Shown here piece by piece: positions 1-7,165 of a stretch of 30,698 nucleotides of DNA. The DNA lies in assembly GCA_041648305.1 (NCBI GenBank), contig JBAZPI010000004.1, forward strand, positions 1-30,698, given 5' to 3'. How positions within the stretch are numbered: position 1 is the stretch's first letter; every line of letters begins with the position of its first letter. The notes below the pieces were generated by a model that was not told where the DNA came from, did no database searches, and saw only the letters and a list, made by a program, of their open reading frames with translations. A program made the translations under genes and the position numbers. The DNA is from JABILX01 sp041648305 (GTDB taxonomy: Bacteria; Patescibacteriota; Gracilibacteria; UBA1369; LOWO2-01-FULL-3).

Positions 1-481
1 CGCTCGCGCCCGCAGTGGGGTAGACGATGCGGACGCGCGGGGGACAGTCGGTCGCCGTACGGCATTCGGCACGGACGTCGACTTCGACGGTCACTGATGC
101 GGTCTGTTCGGCGGTGTCCGTCGCGCTGGCCGTAAGCGTATGGTTACCGCTCACGATTCCGCTTGTGTCCCAGACCCGAGTGTACGGTTCCTCGGTCAAC
201 GTTGCGAAGGTCACGCCATCCACGTCCAGGGACACCTCGCGAACGCCGCAGCGATCGACGACCGAGACCTCGACCGTCTGGTTTCCGGTCACTTCCGCGC
301 CGTCCGTCGGCCGGACGAAGGTGATGATCGGCGCCGGGTCGTCGGAACTGCAGGACGATCCGTCCGCCTCGCCGTCGGCATCCCCGACGGTCGCATCCTG
401 GTCCGTGCCGCCACCGTCGTCCGAACAGCCGGCGAAGAGCCCGAGTACGAACACCATCGCGATCCCCAAGTACTTCGTCAT
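1..481 (-). CDS. Lipoprotein with Ig-like repeats, copy 1 (cut by window edge)
   Basis: The gene begins at 481 and runs off the left edge, so only about 160 N-terminal residues are visible. It starts MTKYLGIAM and has a lipobox LFAGC with the lipidated Cys at residue 19. A Gly/Asp-rich linker and the first bacterial Ig-like domain follow. A strong SD (GGAGGAGG) lies just upstream of the start. The visible DNA is almost the same as the 5' part of the lipoprotein gene ending at 11996, including promoter and leader, so this is a recent paralogue. It is GC-rich with Asp, Thr and Val-rich coding, unlike the AT-rich genes nearby. A surface-anchored, extracellular, adhesive or binding role is inferred from the lipobox and Ig folds only. 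Whether it keeps the MopE-like and C-terminal domains of its paralogue cannot be seen. Confidence 0.85.
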   Translation of the reverse strand, partial: MTKYLGIAMVFVLGLFAGCSDDGGGTDQDATVGDADGEADGSSCSSDDPAPIITFVRPTDGAEVTGNQTVEVSVVDRCGVREVSLDVDGVTFATLTEEPYTRVWDTSGIVSGNHTLTASATDTAEQTASVTVEVDVRAECRTATDCPPRVRIVYPTAGAS

Positions 482-551
482 CTTCTAGAACCTCCTCCCC
501 GCCCTCTCGCGGGATAAATGGCGGCACCCTGCGCCGCTTTTTCTAATTTAA

Positions 552-579
552 ATCCTAACTGATTTTGAGAGTTTGTCAA
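552..579 (-). promoter_or_regulatory. Promoter of lipoprotein copy 1
   Basis: Read on the minus strand: TTGACA at 579-574, a 16-base spacer, then TAGGAT at 557-552. The same arrangement occurs upstream of the two paralogous lipoprotein genes (starts 9278 and 11996). The leader between promoter and start holds GC-rich hairpins, among them CCCGC-GAGAG-GGCGGG immediately before the SD. Confidence 0.7.
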
Positions 580-712
580 TGCCCACTAACTTTACAAACA
601 TTATTTTTAAAAAATGAAAATTTCCTTAAGATTGTTTGGTCTCAGGGGCAGTCCTCAATAACAAGGACTATTCTTTCCATAATCACATGAATTTTTATCT
701 TTAATTTTAGAG

Positions 713-757
713 AATAAAAACAGACCACGTTGGCCCGTTTACGCCGTGCGAAGGTCT
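713..757 (-). terminator. Probable terminator of the DUF952-like gene
   Basis: On the minus strand AGAC and CACG pair with CGTG and GTCT around a GC-containing loop, with a small bulge, and are followed by a T-run (716-720 as A on the plus strand). It sits directly downstream of the gene ending at 768. Bases 580-712 show nothing else I recognise, apart from a weak 6-bp hairpin at 650-669. Confidence 0.5.
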
Positions 758-767
758 AGATATGTTT

Positions 768-1160
768 TTAAATTAGAAATTTACCATTCCGGCCACGCTT
801 AACTTTTAAAACCTTAAAGGAATTTTTTGGCAATTTACTCCATATATGGTGATAGATGCTGCCGTTGATTATGGTGTAAGTGAATTTTGCTTTAATATTT
901 TGAGTGTTGATTTTTAAGAGTAAAAATTTTTCTTCCCGGGGATAATTAATCCAGTTAATGTTAGCAACTTTTTCTTTAAGTTGTTTTTTTGTTGGTGATG
1001 TATGAATAAAGGAAGAATTTTTTCCCCATTCTTTTTTATTTCGACAATTATAATTTCCTTCACTGTCAGCGAATTTTTTAAAAAGTATTTCAGGAACCAA
1101 ATGATACAAAAACTTGGGTACAGTTGAGTTGTCTTTAATTTCTATTTCTTTAATGTACAT
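768..1160 (-). CDS. DUF952-like protein
   Basis: 130 residues, AT-rich and Lys-rich. The order of motifs fits the DUF952 family: an N-terminal LYHLVP-type strand, a central FIHTSPTKKQL segment (family form FIHxSTxxQL), a hydrophobic LLLKINT strand, and HHIWSKLP near the end where the family has HxYGxLP. DUF952 proteins are small, with a fold related to ADP-ribosyltransferases, and their reaction is unknown. The start has no SD, as is usual for the AT-rich genes of this window. It stands alone: the next gene (AsnRS) ends in its own terminator and a terminator-like hairpin follows this one. The assignment rests on a few motifs and could be wrong. Confidence 0.6.
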   Translation of the reverse strand: MYIKEIEIKDNSTVPKFLYHLVPEILFKKFADSEGNYNCRNKKEWGKNSSFIHTSPTKKQLKEKVANINWINYPREEKFLLLKINTQNIKAKFTYTIINGSIYHHIWSKLPKNSFKVLKVKRGRNGKFLI

Positions 1161-1213
1161 AAAAAGTTAAGCCGATAATTAATAAATGTTCTCACGTTAA
1201 TTTTATAACTTTA

Positions 1214-1255
1214 AATTAAAAAATAAAAGGGCAAAGAGGGGAGTTCCCTTCACCC
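1214..1255 (-). terminator. Terminator of the AsnRS gene
   Basis: On the minus strand a GGGTGAAGGG arm can pair, with wobble pairs and one bulge, with CCCCTCTTTGCCC. It is followed by a T-rich tail (TTTTATTTTTT). It lies about 50 bases past the AsnRS stop. Confidence 0.5.
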
Positions 1256-1305
1256 TTGGTTTCGCTTGGCCTAACTTGGATATTTTTGTTCTCCCTTTTA
1301 TGGCG

Positions 1306-2628
1306 TCACGGGTTGATTTTCCTACCGAACGCTCGGTGGAAGGGAATGGTGTCCCGCACGTGCGGAATTTGCAAGAGCCAGCGGATGAACCGCTCCAGCC
1401 CCATACCAAATCCTCCATGCGGCACACAGCCGTATTGACGAAGCTCCCGCAACCATTCGTAGCGGGCGTCACCAGCTTTGCCTTTTTCCGCCAAACGCTC
1501 GTCGAGCATCGGCAGCGTGTGGATTTTCTCGGCAATACCGAGAAGTTCGCCGAACCCTCGACTTGCGATCAAGTCGGCTGTCTTTGTGCGACGCGGATCA
1601 GCCGAATCAATCACATATGGAAAGGGTTCGATGGAACGCGGAATGCCAACAACCCAAAACGGGATATTGCCGAATCGGCTACTGAGCAAAGATTCTTCAT
1701 TGGAACCCAAGCTCTTGCCGAATTCCATGTCCGAACCCTGCGTTTTCAGCCATTCCACAGCTTCGTAGTAGTCAATGCGCGGAAACGGAATTTTCAGTCC
1801 GTCGCCGCACATTTCGGTGCCGATGGTGCGTGCAAGTCCACTTCCTTCGTGAACACATTGCTCGCTTACATCTCGGATGAACTGCTCCACAGTTGCGACC
1901 ATGTCCTCAAAATCCACGAACGCCAGCTCGGCTTTGATATGCCAGTACTCCATGAGGTGCCTCTTAGAGCGGCTCTCTTCGGCGCGGAAGCTGGGGCCGA
2001 TGTTGTAAATCTTCTCAAAAGCGTGGACTGCTTGTTCGAGATAGAACCCGACACATTGTGTCAGAAACACATCTTGCCCATGAACCTTGAGCGCCATTGC
2101 CGTGCGGTCATCGTAGAGCGGCGTCGGTGTAAGTACGGGGGCGTGAATCTCAATGAATCCATTTTTATGGAACCATTGATGCACAGCCCACGTGAGGACA
2201 TGACGGAATTTTAGGATCGCCGCGATTTTTTCGTTGCGGAGGTAGAAGTGCCGTTTGTCCAGAAGTTGCTCCTGGAGTTTGGGGTCTAAAATGTCGATGT
2301 CCGAGCGTGGGTACGGTGACACATTGATCGTGCTGACGCCGACGATTTTGATCTCCTGAACATGGATTTCCTTTGGCGGATTCGGTCGTCCAGTCTCCGT
2401 GAGGATTCCGACAACCTTCACAGCCGTTTCTTGACTGATCCGTTTTGCCAGTTTGAGCAGTTCCTTGTTGGTCTCATCGACCACGCTCTGGACTGTCCCC
2501 GTGGAATCACAAACGTCCAAGAAGACGACGTGATTGTGTCTGCGGCGGGATTTTACCCAGCCGTAGAGTTCAACCCGTGTACCATTTGAGGTACGGTCGA
2601 GCAAATCAGCTACGTACACCCTTTTCAT
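1306..2628 (-). CDS. asnS: Asparaginyl-tRNA synthetase (class II)
   Basis: 440 residues, the usual length for AsnRS. An N-terminal OB-fold anticodon-binding domain (about 15-105, with VELYGWVKSRR) precedes the class II catalytic core. Motif 2 is visible around 212-234 (PSFRAEESRSKRHLMEYWH). Motif 3 is GGFGMGLERFIRWL near 405-418, followed by the AsnRS-type ending VRDTIPFHRAFG. AsnRS charges tRNA(Asn) with asparagine directly. The gene is GC-rich and has an SD (GGAAAGG) before the ATG, with a GCCGTG...CACGGC hairpin just upstream. Its promoter is a near copy of the one before the methyltransferase gene at 5732. AsnRS-like proteins also occur as non-tRNA asparagine synthetases, but intact motif 2 and OB domain favour a true AsnRS. 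Whether it is the genome's only copy cannot be seen. Confidence 0.88.
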   Translation of the reverse strand: MKRVYVADLLDRTSNGTRVELYGWVKSRRRHNHVVFLDVCDSTGTVQSVVDETNKELLKLAKRISQETAVKVVGILTETGRPNPPKEIHVQEIKIVGVSTINVSPYPRSDIDILDPKLQEQLLDKRHFYLRNEKIAAILKFRHVLTWAVHQWFHKNGFIEIHAPVLTPTPLYDDRTAMALKVHGQDVFLTQCVGFYLEQAVHAFEKIYNIGPSFRAEESRSKRHLMEYWHIKAELAFVDFEDMVATVEQFIRDVSEQCVHEGSGLARTIGTEMCGDGLKIPFPRIDYYEAVEWLKTQGSDMEFGKSLGSNEESLLSSRFGNIPFWVVGIPRSIEPFPYVIDSADPRRTKTADLIASRGFGELLGIAEKIHTLPMLDERLAEKGKAGDARYEWLRELRQYGCVPHGGFGMGLERFIRWLLQIPHVRDTIPFHRAFGRKINP

Positions 2629-2675
2629 TGTTTTTCCTTTCCACGCCGTGCCTTGAAAAACACGGCAGAGATGAA

Positions 2676-2754
2676 TTGTGAAAGAACTGCCCGGGCTCCC
2701 AGGATCAATCTCGTGGGTGTGCTATCTTATCATTTTGTTGATGATTTTGTAAAG
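2676..2754 (-). repeat. 79-bp promoter repeat, copy A
   Basis: Matches 5909-5987 over the same length. It begins TTGTGAAAGAACTG and ends ATTTTGTTGATGATTTTG plus TAAAG on the plus strand, with a more diverged centre. It carries the promoter for the AsnRS gene. Confidence 0.85.
2724..2753 (-). promoter_or_regulatory. Promoter of asnS
   Basis: Minus strand: TTTACA at 2753-2748, an 18-base spacer and TAAGAT at 2729-2724. The same hexamers and spacing are conserved in the 79-bp repeat before the gene at 5732. This implies a leader of about 90 bases containing a GCCGTG/CACGGC hairpin next to the SD. Confidence 0.7.
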
Positions 2755-2794
2755 GAGTTTTATTCTCGTTTTGGAAGTGATTTGTATCAGAAAT

Positions 2795-2822
2795 AAAGAG
2801 TGTGAGATTACTCACACTCTTT
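2795..2822. terminator. Hairpin terminator between the MBL and asnS genes
   Basis: A perfect 12-bp stem AAAGAGTGTGAG / CTCACACTCTTT with an ATTA loop, 29 bases past the stop of the metallo-beta-lactamase gene. T-rich stretches flank both sides, so it may act in either direction. Confidence 0.75.
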
Positions 2823-2850
2823 TATCGCTCGTGTAGCAAAATAAAAAGTA

Positions 2851-3609
2851 TTATAACATTACTGTTTCAAAATCATGCGCAATGTGAATATGATAATGAG
2901 CATATTTTTGTTCTAGTCGTTTTTGCGTAGCGGGAGTTATACAAAAGGATTCTTCTACGTGTGTAAAGATGGTGCGTTTTGGCTTAAAGCGTTTAATAAT
3001 TTTCAGATTGTCTTTTATGTTTGTAAGATGAGGCTGATGACGTCGAAGTGTTCCCATGTTCATAATAATTAAATCCAGATTTGGAATTATTGGAAACGTT
3101 AATAAAAATTTTGCATGGTCAGGGCAAAGTAACGTTTGTTTACCGTTGCCCCGCAAAAGAAAGGCGTACGCTGGAATTGATTTTGTCAGAGTTAGGTACG
3201 TTAGCTGATAATGTCCCTTTTCGATCGGTAATTTATTCGGCCACCCGAGCAGTGTACATCTACCAGTCGACTCTAAATGTCGCAATGCCGGGACATGCTT
3301 TAACATCATTGAGCTACGCTGTAAAAAGATTTTTGGTTTATGTGGAAACGATTCTATAACTCTATAACCCTCTGTATGGTCAGGATGCCAGTGGCTGAAA
3401 ATGATTCTTTGCGGAAAGTGCCCCAAGCGATCAAGTTGTATTTTACTTTCCATTGGGGTGTCAACAAGAAGATTAAGATTCGGAATATAAAAACTTGGTC
3501 CACTTCGGGCGAGTTGTGGATTACGCCGCGCGGTTGTACAAATTTTGCAGTGACAATTTGGCTGGGGGGTCGTCCGAAACCCACCAGATCCAAGAATAAT
3601 GATATGCAT
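2851..3609 (-). CDS. PhnP-like metallo-beta-lactamase-fold hydrolase
   Basis: About 252 residues from the chosen ATG at 3609, which starts directly at the first beta strand (MHIIILGSGG). A longer start at 3651 adds 14 residues with no family match, and neither start has an SD. The N-terminus GSGGFRTTPQPNCHCKICT carries the CxCxxC zinc site seen in the PhnP/PqqB branch. The catalytic metal motif HWHPDH follows at about residues 73-78, with later Asp and His ligands in CPDH and FTHVE segments. PhnP-type enzymes hydrolyse cyclic or 5'-phosphodiester substrates such as cyclic ribose phosphate. No phosphonate genes are seen nearby, so the substrate here is open. The AT-rich gene has GC-rich neighbours on both sides. 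Confidence 0.8.
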   Translation of the reverse strand: MHIIILGSGGFRTTPQPNCHCKICTTARRNPQLARSGPSFYIPNLNLLVDTPMESKIQLDRLGHFPQRIIFSHWHPDHTEGYRVIESFPHKPKIFLQRSSMMLKHVPALRHLESTGRCTLLGWPNKLPIEKGHYQLTYLTLTKSIPAYAFLLRGNGKQTLLCPDHAKFLLTFPIIPNLDLIIMNMGTLRRHQPHLTNIKDNLKIIKRFKPKRTIFTHVEESFCITPATQKRLEQKYAHYHIHIAHDFETVML

Positions 3610-3660
3610 AATGTTTATATAAAGCGTATCACAAACATTTTTGTTTGTCATTATATCAAA

Positions 3661-3702
3661 ATAAAAAATACGGGTCTCATTCGTTAAGAAGAATGAGGCC
3701 CG
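3661..3702 (-). terminator. Terminator of the PLP-enzyme gene
   Basis: A 12-bp stem, CGGGTCTCATTC paired with GAATGAGGCCCG (one G-T pair) around GTTAAGAA, followed on the minus strand by TATTTTTTATTTT. It starts 10 bases past the stop at 3712. Confidence 0.85.
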
Positions 3703-3711
3703 CGTAAGGTG

Positions 3712-4899
3712 TCAGTAATGGGCGAAGAACCTTCCAAGCGCCCTACGGAGATCATCGATTGAATCGCCAGAGCCGATAGCAATCCTGACAATACCATCAT
3801 CGATGTCCTTCCACCGTAGACCAATTGGAAGAACGGTTGTTGTCTGATGACCGAAACTGCCACGCTCGGGAAAGCCTGTCTCGGACAATAGACGCGCGAC
3901 ACACTGTGCAGCGGTGCATTGCCCATGCGGCTCGAGTCGCATGAAGATGACTCCGGACCATGGTATCACGCCAGATTCCCCCTCGTACGATGTAGGAACG
4001 CTGATTATGAAGGGAAGTCGCTGACTCCGTTGCTGACTTACGAGGTATTCCGTCAAGAGTCTAGTGGTATTTGCGATCTGTACGATGCGCGCGGCACCAA
4101 CGCAAAAAAGTTCGTGCGGAAGTTCGAGTACATCGTGCAGTTGGAGGTAAAACCCGAAGACAGCCGTCACGTGGTCCACTTGCTCTCGAAGTACGTCAGG
4201 AAAGATTGCGATGCCAACCGATCGCTTTCCCGACTCATTATTGTGGTAATATTTAGTGAGCGACTCGGTATAAATTACATGGTCGTCGTTAGAACAGAAG
4301 ATTGTTGGCTCAACCTGACACGCTCCTGGTAATGTATTGTCAATTAACAAATATGCCGAGGCAGAAGCGGCCAGGGTAGCGAGCTCCGCCAATGGAGCTG
4401 TCACCATACGAATATGATTTGAGACAGACTCCGTAACAATAAGCGTTCGGCCATGTGCTTTGCCACAACAAAGCGCTTGAACGCTCTGGAGGTCGCGAAC
4501 ATCCACTGCAAGAACGATGATGCCGCGTTGTCGCAATATTTGCAGATACGCAGCTGTCGCAAAGTAGCAATCACGGTGATGAATGACGGTATCGCCGGGA
4601 GAGAGACCGAGAGCTTCAATCATTGCGACAATCGCGCTCATCCCCGAGTTGAACATTCGCGCGCGGAAACGGTTGAACACTTTTTGGTTAAGCCGATGAT
4701 ATACACAACAGTCGTTCCAAAAACGTTGAGCGACATAGTTTAGGAGAGAATATCCATACCGCCGATAAGACTGTACTGGTACATCAACGTTCAATTTAGA
4801 GAATCGTTCCAGCAGAACATTCTCCGCAGATCGAGAGATCACGGAAACTGCCGGATCAATGATCCCAAAGCGTTTAAAGAACTTACCAACAGTTGTCAT
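3712..4899 (-). CDS. Cys/Met-metabolism-type PLP-dependent enzyme
   Basis: 395 residues from the ATG at 4899, chosen because AAGGAG lies 5-9 bases upstream; longer starts would overlap the preceding gene. It shows fold-type-I PLP motifs in the order of the cystathionine gamma-synthase / methionine gamma-lyase family. These are NSGMSAI near 84-90, DCYFAT near 110-115, LLIDNTLPG with the pyridine-binding Asp at about 187, and SLTKYYHN with the likely Schiff-base Lys at about 216. The usual GHSD/GHND after the lysine reads HNNESG, so the family member is divergent and the reaction (gamma-elimination, gamma-replacement or decarboxylation) cannot be assigned. It follows the methyltransferase gene by 35 bases and shares its promoter. 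The gene is GC-rich relative to its flanks. Confidence 0.75.
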   Translation of the reverse strand: MTTVGKFFKRFGIIDPAVSVISRSAENVLLERFSKLNVDVPVQSYRRYGYSLLNYVAQRFWNDCCVYHRLNQKVFNRFRARMFNSGMSAIVAMIEALGLSPGDTVIHHRDCYFATAAYLQILRQRGIIVLAVDVRDLQSVQALCCGKAHGRTLIVTESVSNHIRMVTAPLAELATLAASASAYLLIDNTLPGACQVEPTIFCSNDDHVIYTESLTKYYHNNESGKRSVGIAIFPDVLREQVDHVTAVFGFYLQLHDVLELPHELFCVGAARIVQIANTTRLLTEYLVSQQRSQRLPFIISVPTSYEGESGVIPWSGVIFMRLEPHGQCTAAQCVARLLSETGFPERGSFGHQTTTVLPIGLRWKDIDDGIVRIAIGSGDSIDDLRRALGRFFAHY

Positions 4900-4934
4900 T
4901 TTTTCTCCTTGCATGTTTTTTGATCTGTGGCGAT

Positions 4935-5732
4935 TCAGGGGAATCGCTGCGAGATCCTCCTGATTTGGTAGATTCCTCCTCGTGGAGTTTGAATCATGAG
5001 GGTGCCTTGTTTGGGGATTTTCCGATATACTCGCACGAAGTAGTTCAAATATCTTCCATTTTCGTTGAAGAGGCGGAGGCGTTTTCCCCACTCTTTTTTG
5101 GACACGGGTTCCAAGTGATCAAGGTAGACGCGAATTCTCTCCGAATCCGCCGGTACGATGTCGTAAATAGACTCGTATTCAAGAAGAAGGTTCTGGTTCT
5201 CAAAAAGATTGCTCCAGTAAGAGAGGTCGTTGTCAGATTCAAGACGAGTCCCGATTTCGCGATTGAATTCGTCAAGCAGGGTTTTTTGGGGCGGTGATTT
5301 GTAGAAGTACAGTGCGGTAAGCACGTATCCCCAAGGTTTAGCGACGCGAACAGCCTGACCAATGTGGTTTTGTCTCACTTCCGGCGGTACAAAGGGAAGG
5401 TGCCCGCCGATCACCACGTGTGAGAATTCATCCTCACCGAACGGTAACTGTCCGGCATCGCCGCTGATAAAAGATACCCGATCGGCAACATATGGGTCGG
5501 TGTTTTTTTTCGCGGCTTCAATGCTTTGCTCGTGCAAATCGAGACCATAACACGTCGCCCGAACGTACCTCGCAATCTCAATCGTGATAAAGCCGGTTGA
5601 GCAACCGATTTCAAGCACGCGAGACTGCGGACCGAGAAACGAGTGCGCAATCCACTCCTTGATCGTGCTGTAACTTCCCGGTGGCGTATTCACTTGCCCG
5701 GAGCTAGCTACGAGAGTCAGATATTCATTCAT
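4935..5732 (-). CDS. Class I SAM-dependent methyltransferase
   Basis: 265 residues. The Rossmann SAM-binding motif I is VLEIGCSTGF (about 39-48), with the acidic ribose-binding residue in GLDLHEQS near 65. Motif II/III regions are SGDAGQLPFGEDEFSHVV and VAKPWGYVL. These place it in the Methyltransf_11/25 group, whose substrates are small molecules or lipids; the substrate here is unknown. The start is set by a clear SD (AAGGAGAAAAGGACA before ATG). A CCATGTTTT/AAAACACGG hairpin lies just upstream. It is the first gene of a two-gene operon with the PLP enzyme, so both may act on one sulfur-containing or amino-acid-derived substrate. The leader from the mapped promoter is unusually long, at over 200 bases. 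Confidence 0.85.
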   Translation of the reverse strand: MNEYLTLVASSGQVNTPPGSYSTIKEWIAHSFLGPQSRVLEIGCSTGFITIEIARYVRATCYGLDLHEQSIEAAKKNTDPYVADRVSFISGDAGQLPFGEDEFSHVVIGGHLPFVPPEVRQNHIGQAVRVAKPWGYVLTALYFYKSPPQKTLLDEFNREIGTRLESDNDLSYWSNLFENQNLLLEYESIYDIVPADSERIRVYLDHLEPVSKKEWGKRLRLFNENGRYLNYFVRVYRKIPKQGTLMIQTPRGGIYQIRRISQRFP

Positions 5733-5908
5733 TGTCCTTTTCTCCTTTTCCCGCCGTGTTTTTCAAAACATGGCTAAGAGCATTGTTGGTGAGTTTGGCG
5801 TATTGATCAAAACAAAACCCCTACGCGATACATTAAGCCGTTTGGCTGCGAACTGTCTCTCGCGGTTTCCAGTGGCATCCGTGATCGCGTTCTTTTTTTG
5901 GCGTCGGA

Positions 5909-5987
5909 TTGTGAAAGAACTGTCTATGCTTCCAGGACTAACCTCACGGGTGTATCATCTTATTATTTTGTTGATGATTTTGTAAAG
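5909..5987 (-). repeat. 79-bp promoter repeat, copy B
   Basis: Same length as 2676-2754. The outer parts are nearly identical and the centre differs. It carries the promoter of the methyltransferase/PLP operon. Between it and the start at 5732 lie about 175 bases absent from the AsnRS leader. Confidence 0.85.
5957..5986 (-). promoter_or_regulatory. Promoter of the methyltransferase/PLP operon
   Basis: Minus strand: TTTACA at 5986-5981, an 18-base spacer, TAAGAT at 5962-5957. Hexamers and spacing are identical to the asnS promoter. Confidence 0.7.
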
Positions 5988-5998
5988 ATTATTATAAT

Positions 5999-6024
5999 TT
6001 CAGACAAAATTAGCCTTGTCTGAA
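5999..6024. promoter_or_regulatory. Inverted repeat overlapping the mccF-like promoter
   Basis: TTCAGACAA and TTGTCTGAA form a perfect 9-bp inverted repeat separated by 8 bases. The right arm covers the -35 hexamer of the promoter for the S66 peptidase gene, which is where a repressor site would sit. It could equally be a stem in DNA with no function. Confidence 0.4.
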
Positions 6025-6044
6025 CGACAGGATTGGGCTATTAT
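6016..6044 (+). promoter_or_regulatory. Promoter of the S66 peptidase gene
   Basis: TTGTCT at 6016-6021, a 17-base spacer and TATTAT at 6039-6044. The start codon follows after 26 bases, with no SD. Confidence 0.6.
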
Positions 6045-6070
6045 AAAAATAAGAAATAAAATTTTATTTT

Positions 6071-7102
6071 ATGATTAAACCAAAAAGATTAAAAGAAGGA
6101 GACGTCGTAGCCGTTGTTTCCCCTTCTTGGGGAGGACCGAGTGTTTTTCCGTATATCTACGAAAACGGTTTGAAAATTTTGCAAGAATGGGGATTAAAAA
6201 TAAAAGAGTTTCCTACGGCGAGATCTGATGCAAAATTTTTGAAAGCGAACCCTCAATCTCGCGCAAAGGATATAAATGACGCCTTTGCGGATACTGAAGT
6301 TAAGGCCATTTTTAGCTCAATCGGTGGTACCGATTCTATCCGGATATTACCTTTTATAGACAAGAAAATTATTATAGACAACCCCAAAATACTAATGGGG
6401 TATTCCGATACATCGACACTCCATACATTTTTAAATTTGCAAGGATTAGTAACTTTTTATGGCCCTTCAATAATGGCTGGTTTTTCACAGATGAAAAATT
6501 TGTCGGAGAGTTTTGAAAATCATGTGAGGGAAATTCTTTTTGAACCAAAAGAAAGCTACGAATACAAGCCTTACAGAAAGTATTGTGATGGCTATCCTGA
6601 TTGGGCCAATAAAGATAACGTCGGGAAAGTTAATCCGATAAAATCTGATGATGGCTGGCATTGGCTCCAGGGAAATACAAAAGTACGAGGCAAATTATTT
6701 GGCGGATGTATGGAGGTTTTAGAGATGATGAAGGCAACTGAGTTTTGGCCATTACAAAATTTTTGGAAAAATAAAATTTTTTTTCTCGAGATTTCAGAAA
6801 ATAAGCCAGCTCTTCATTATGTTGACCACGTATTGAGAAATTATGGAATGCTTGGTGTTTTTGACCGGATAAACGGATTTATTTTTTCTCGAGCAAGAAA
6901 TTATTCCAACGATGAAAAAGGGGAATTGGAGGAAAAAATAATAGCAATTATTGCAGGGGAATTTAATAGGCCAGATTTACCAGTTGTTACCAATTTCGAT
7001 GTCGGGCATACGGATCCACAATTAGTGTTGCCGATCGGAGTCAAAATAGAGGTTGACTGTTCGGGTAGAAGAATTAGTTTAGTTGAACCTTGGTTGAGAT
7101 AA
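6071..7102 (+). CDS. S66 family peptidase, MccF-like
   Basis: 343 residues. The S66 serine-peptidase triad is visible: nucleophile Ser112 in MGYSDTS, Glu240 in FFLEISENKP, and His313 in DVGHTDPQ. The GGTDSIRILPFID segment precedes the nucleophile elbow. Length and catalytic spacing fit MccF (known triad S118, E243, H311) better than the shorter LdcA LD-carboxypeptidases. The segment GWHWLQGN...GKLFGGC lies where MccF has its nucleotide-binding loop. MccF cleaves the aspartate-nucleotide amide of processed microcin C and so protects AspRS. LdcA cleaves the L-D bond of murein tetrapeptides. The gene faces an AspRS gene across a shared terminator region, which makes an immunity role attractive but unproven. 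It is AT-rich, with no SD. Confidence 0.85.
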   Translation: MIKPKRLKEGDVVAVVSPSWGGPSVFPYIYENGLKILQEWGLKIKEFPTARSDAKFLKANPQSRAKDINDAFADTEVKAIFSSIGGTDSIRILPFIDKKIIIDNPKILMGYSDTSTLHTFLNLQGLVTFYGPSIMAGFSQMKNLSESFENHVREILFEPKESYEYKPYRKYCDGYPDWANKDNVGKVNPIKSDDGWHWLQGNTKVRGKLFGGCMEVLEMMKATEFWPLQNFWKNKIFFLEISENKPALHYVDHVLRNYGMLGVFDRINGFIFSRARNYSNDEKGELEEKIIAIIAGEFNRPDLPVVTNFDVGHTDPQLVLPIGVKIEVDCSGRRISLVEPWLR

Positions 7103-7139
7103 TAAAAAAATGCCCGAGAAGATTCTTACTTCCCGGGCA
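7103..7139 (-). terminator. Terminator between aspS and the S66 peptidase gene
   Basis: TGCCCG-a-GAAG pairs with CTTC-c-CGGGCA around ATTCTTA, followed on the minus strand by seven T. It clearly ends the aspS transcript. On the plus strand it starts one base after the peptidase stop and may block readthrough there too. Confidence 0.85.
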
Positions 7140-7165
7140 GTTTGTGTGTGGCGGCCGGCGTCCTG

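Larger units (their letters stand above)
1..579. repeat. Long direct repeat with 11516-12094
   Basis: Bases 1-579 match 11516-12094 over the same length. The first 60 bases are identical by eye and later differences are scattered substitutions. The repeat covers the N-terminal coding part, leader and promoter of the two large lipoproteins, and continues beyond the left edge of the window. Confidence 0.9.

Noticed and set aside
27..517. Two plus-strand frames at the left end
   Set aside because: They oppose the lipoprotein copy 1, which has lipobox, SD and promoter on the minus strand; the same shadows recur opposite 11516-11996.
650..669. Terminator at AGTCCT/AGGACT
   Set aside because: Only 6 bp with an interrupted T-run and no gene ending toward it on the plus strand.
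1276..2214. A 312-residue open frame on the plus strand opposite asnS
   Set aside because: It is the antisense shadow of a GC-rich gene with full class II synthetase motifs; the frame has no promoter, SD or recognisable motif.
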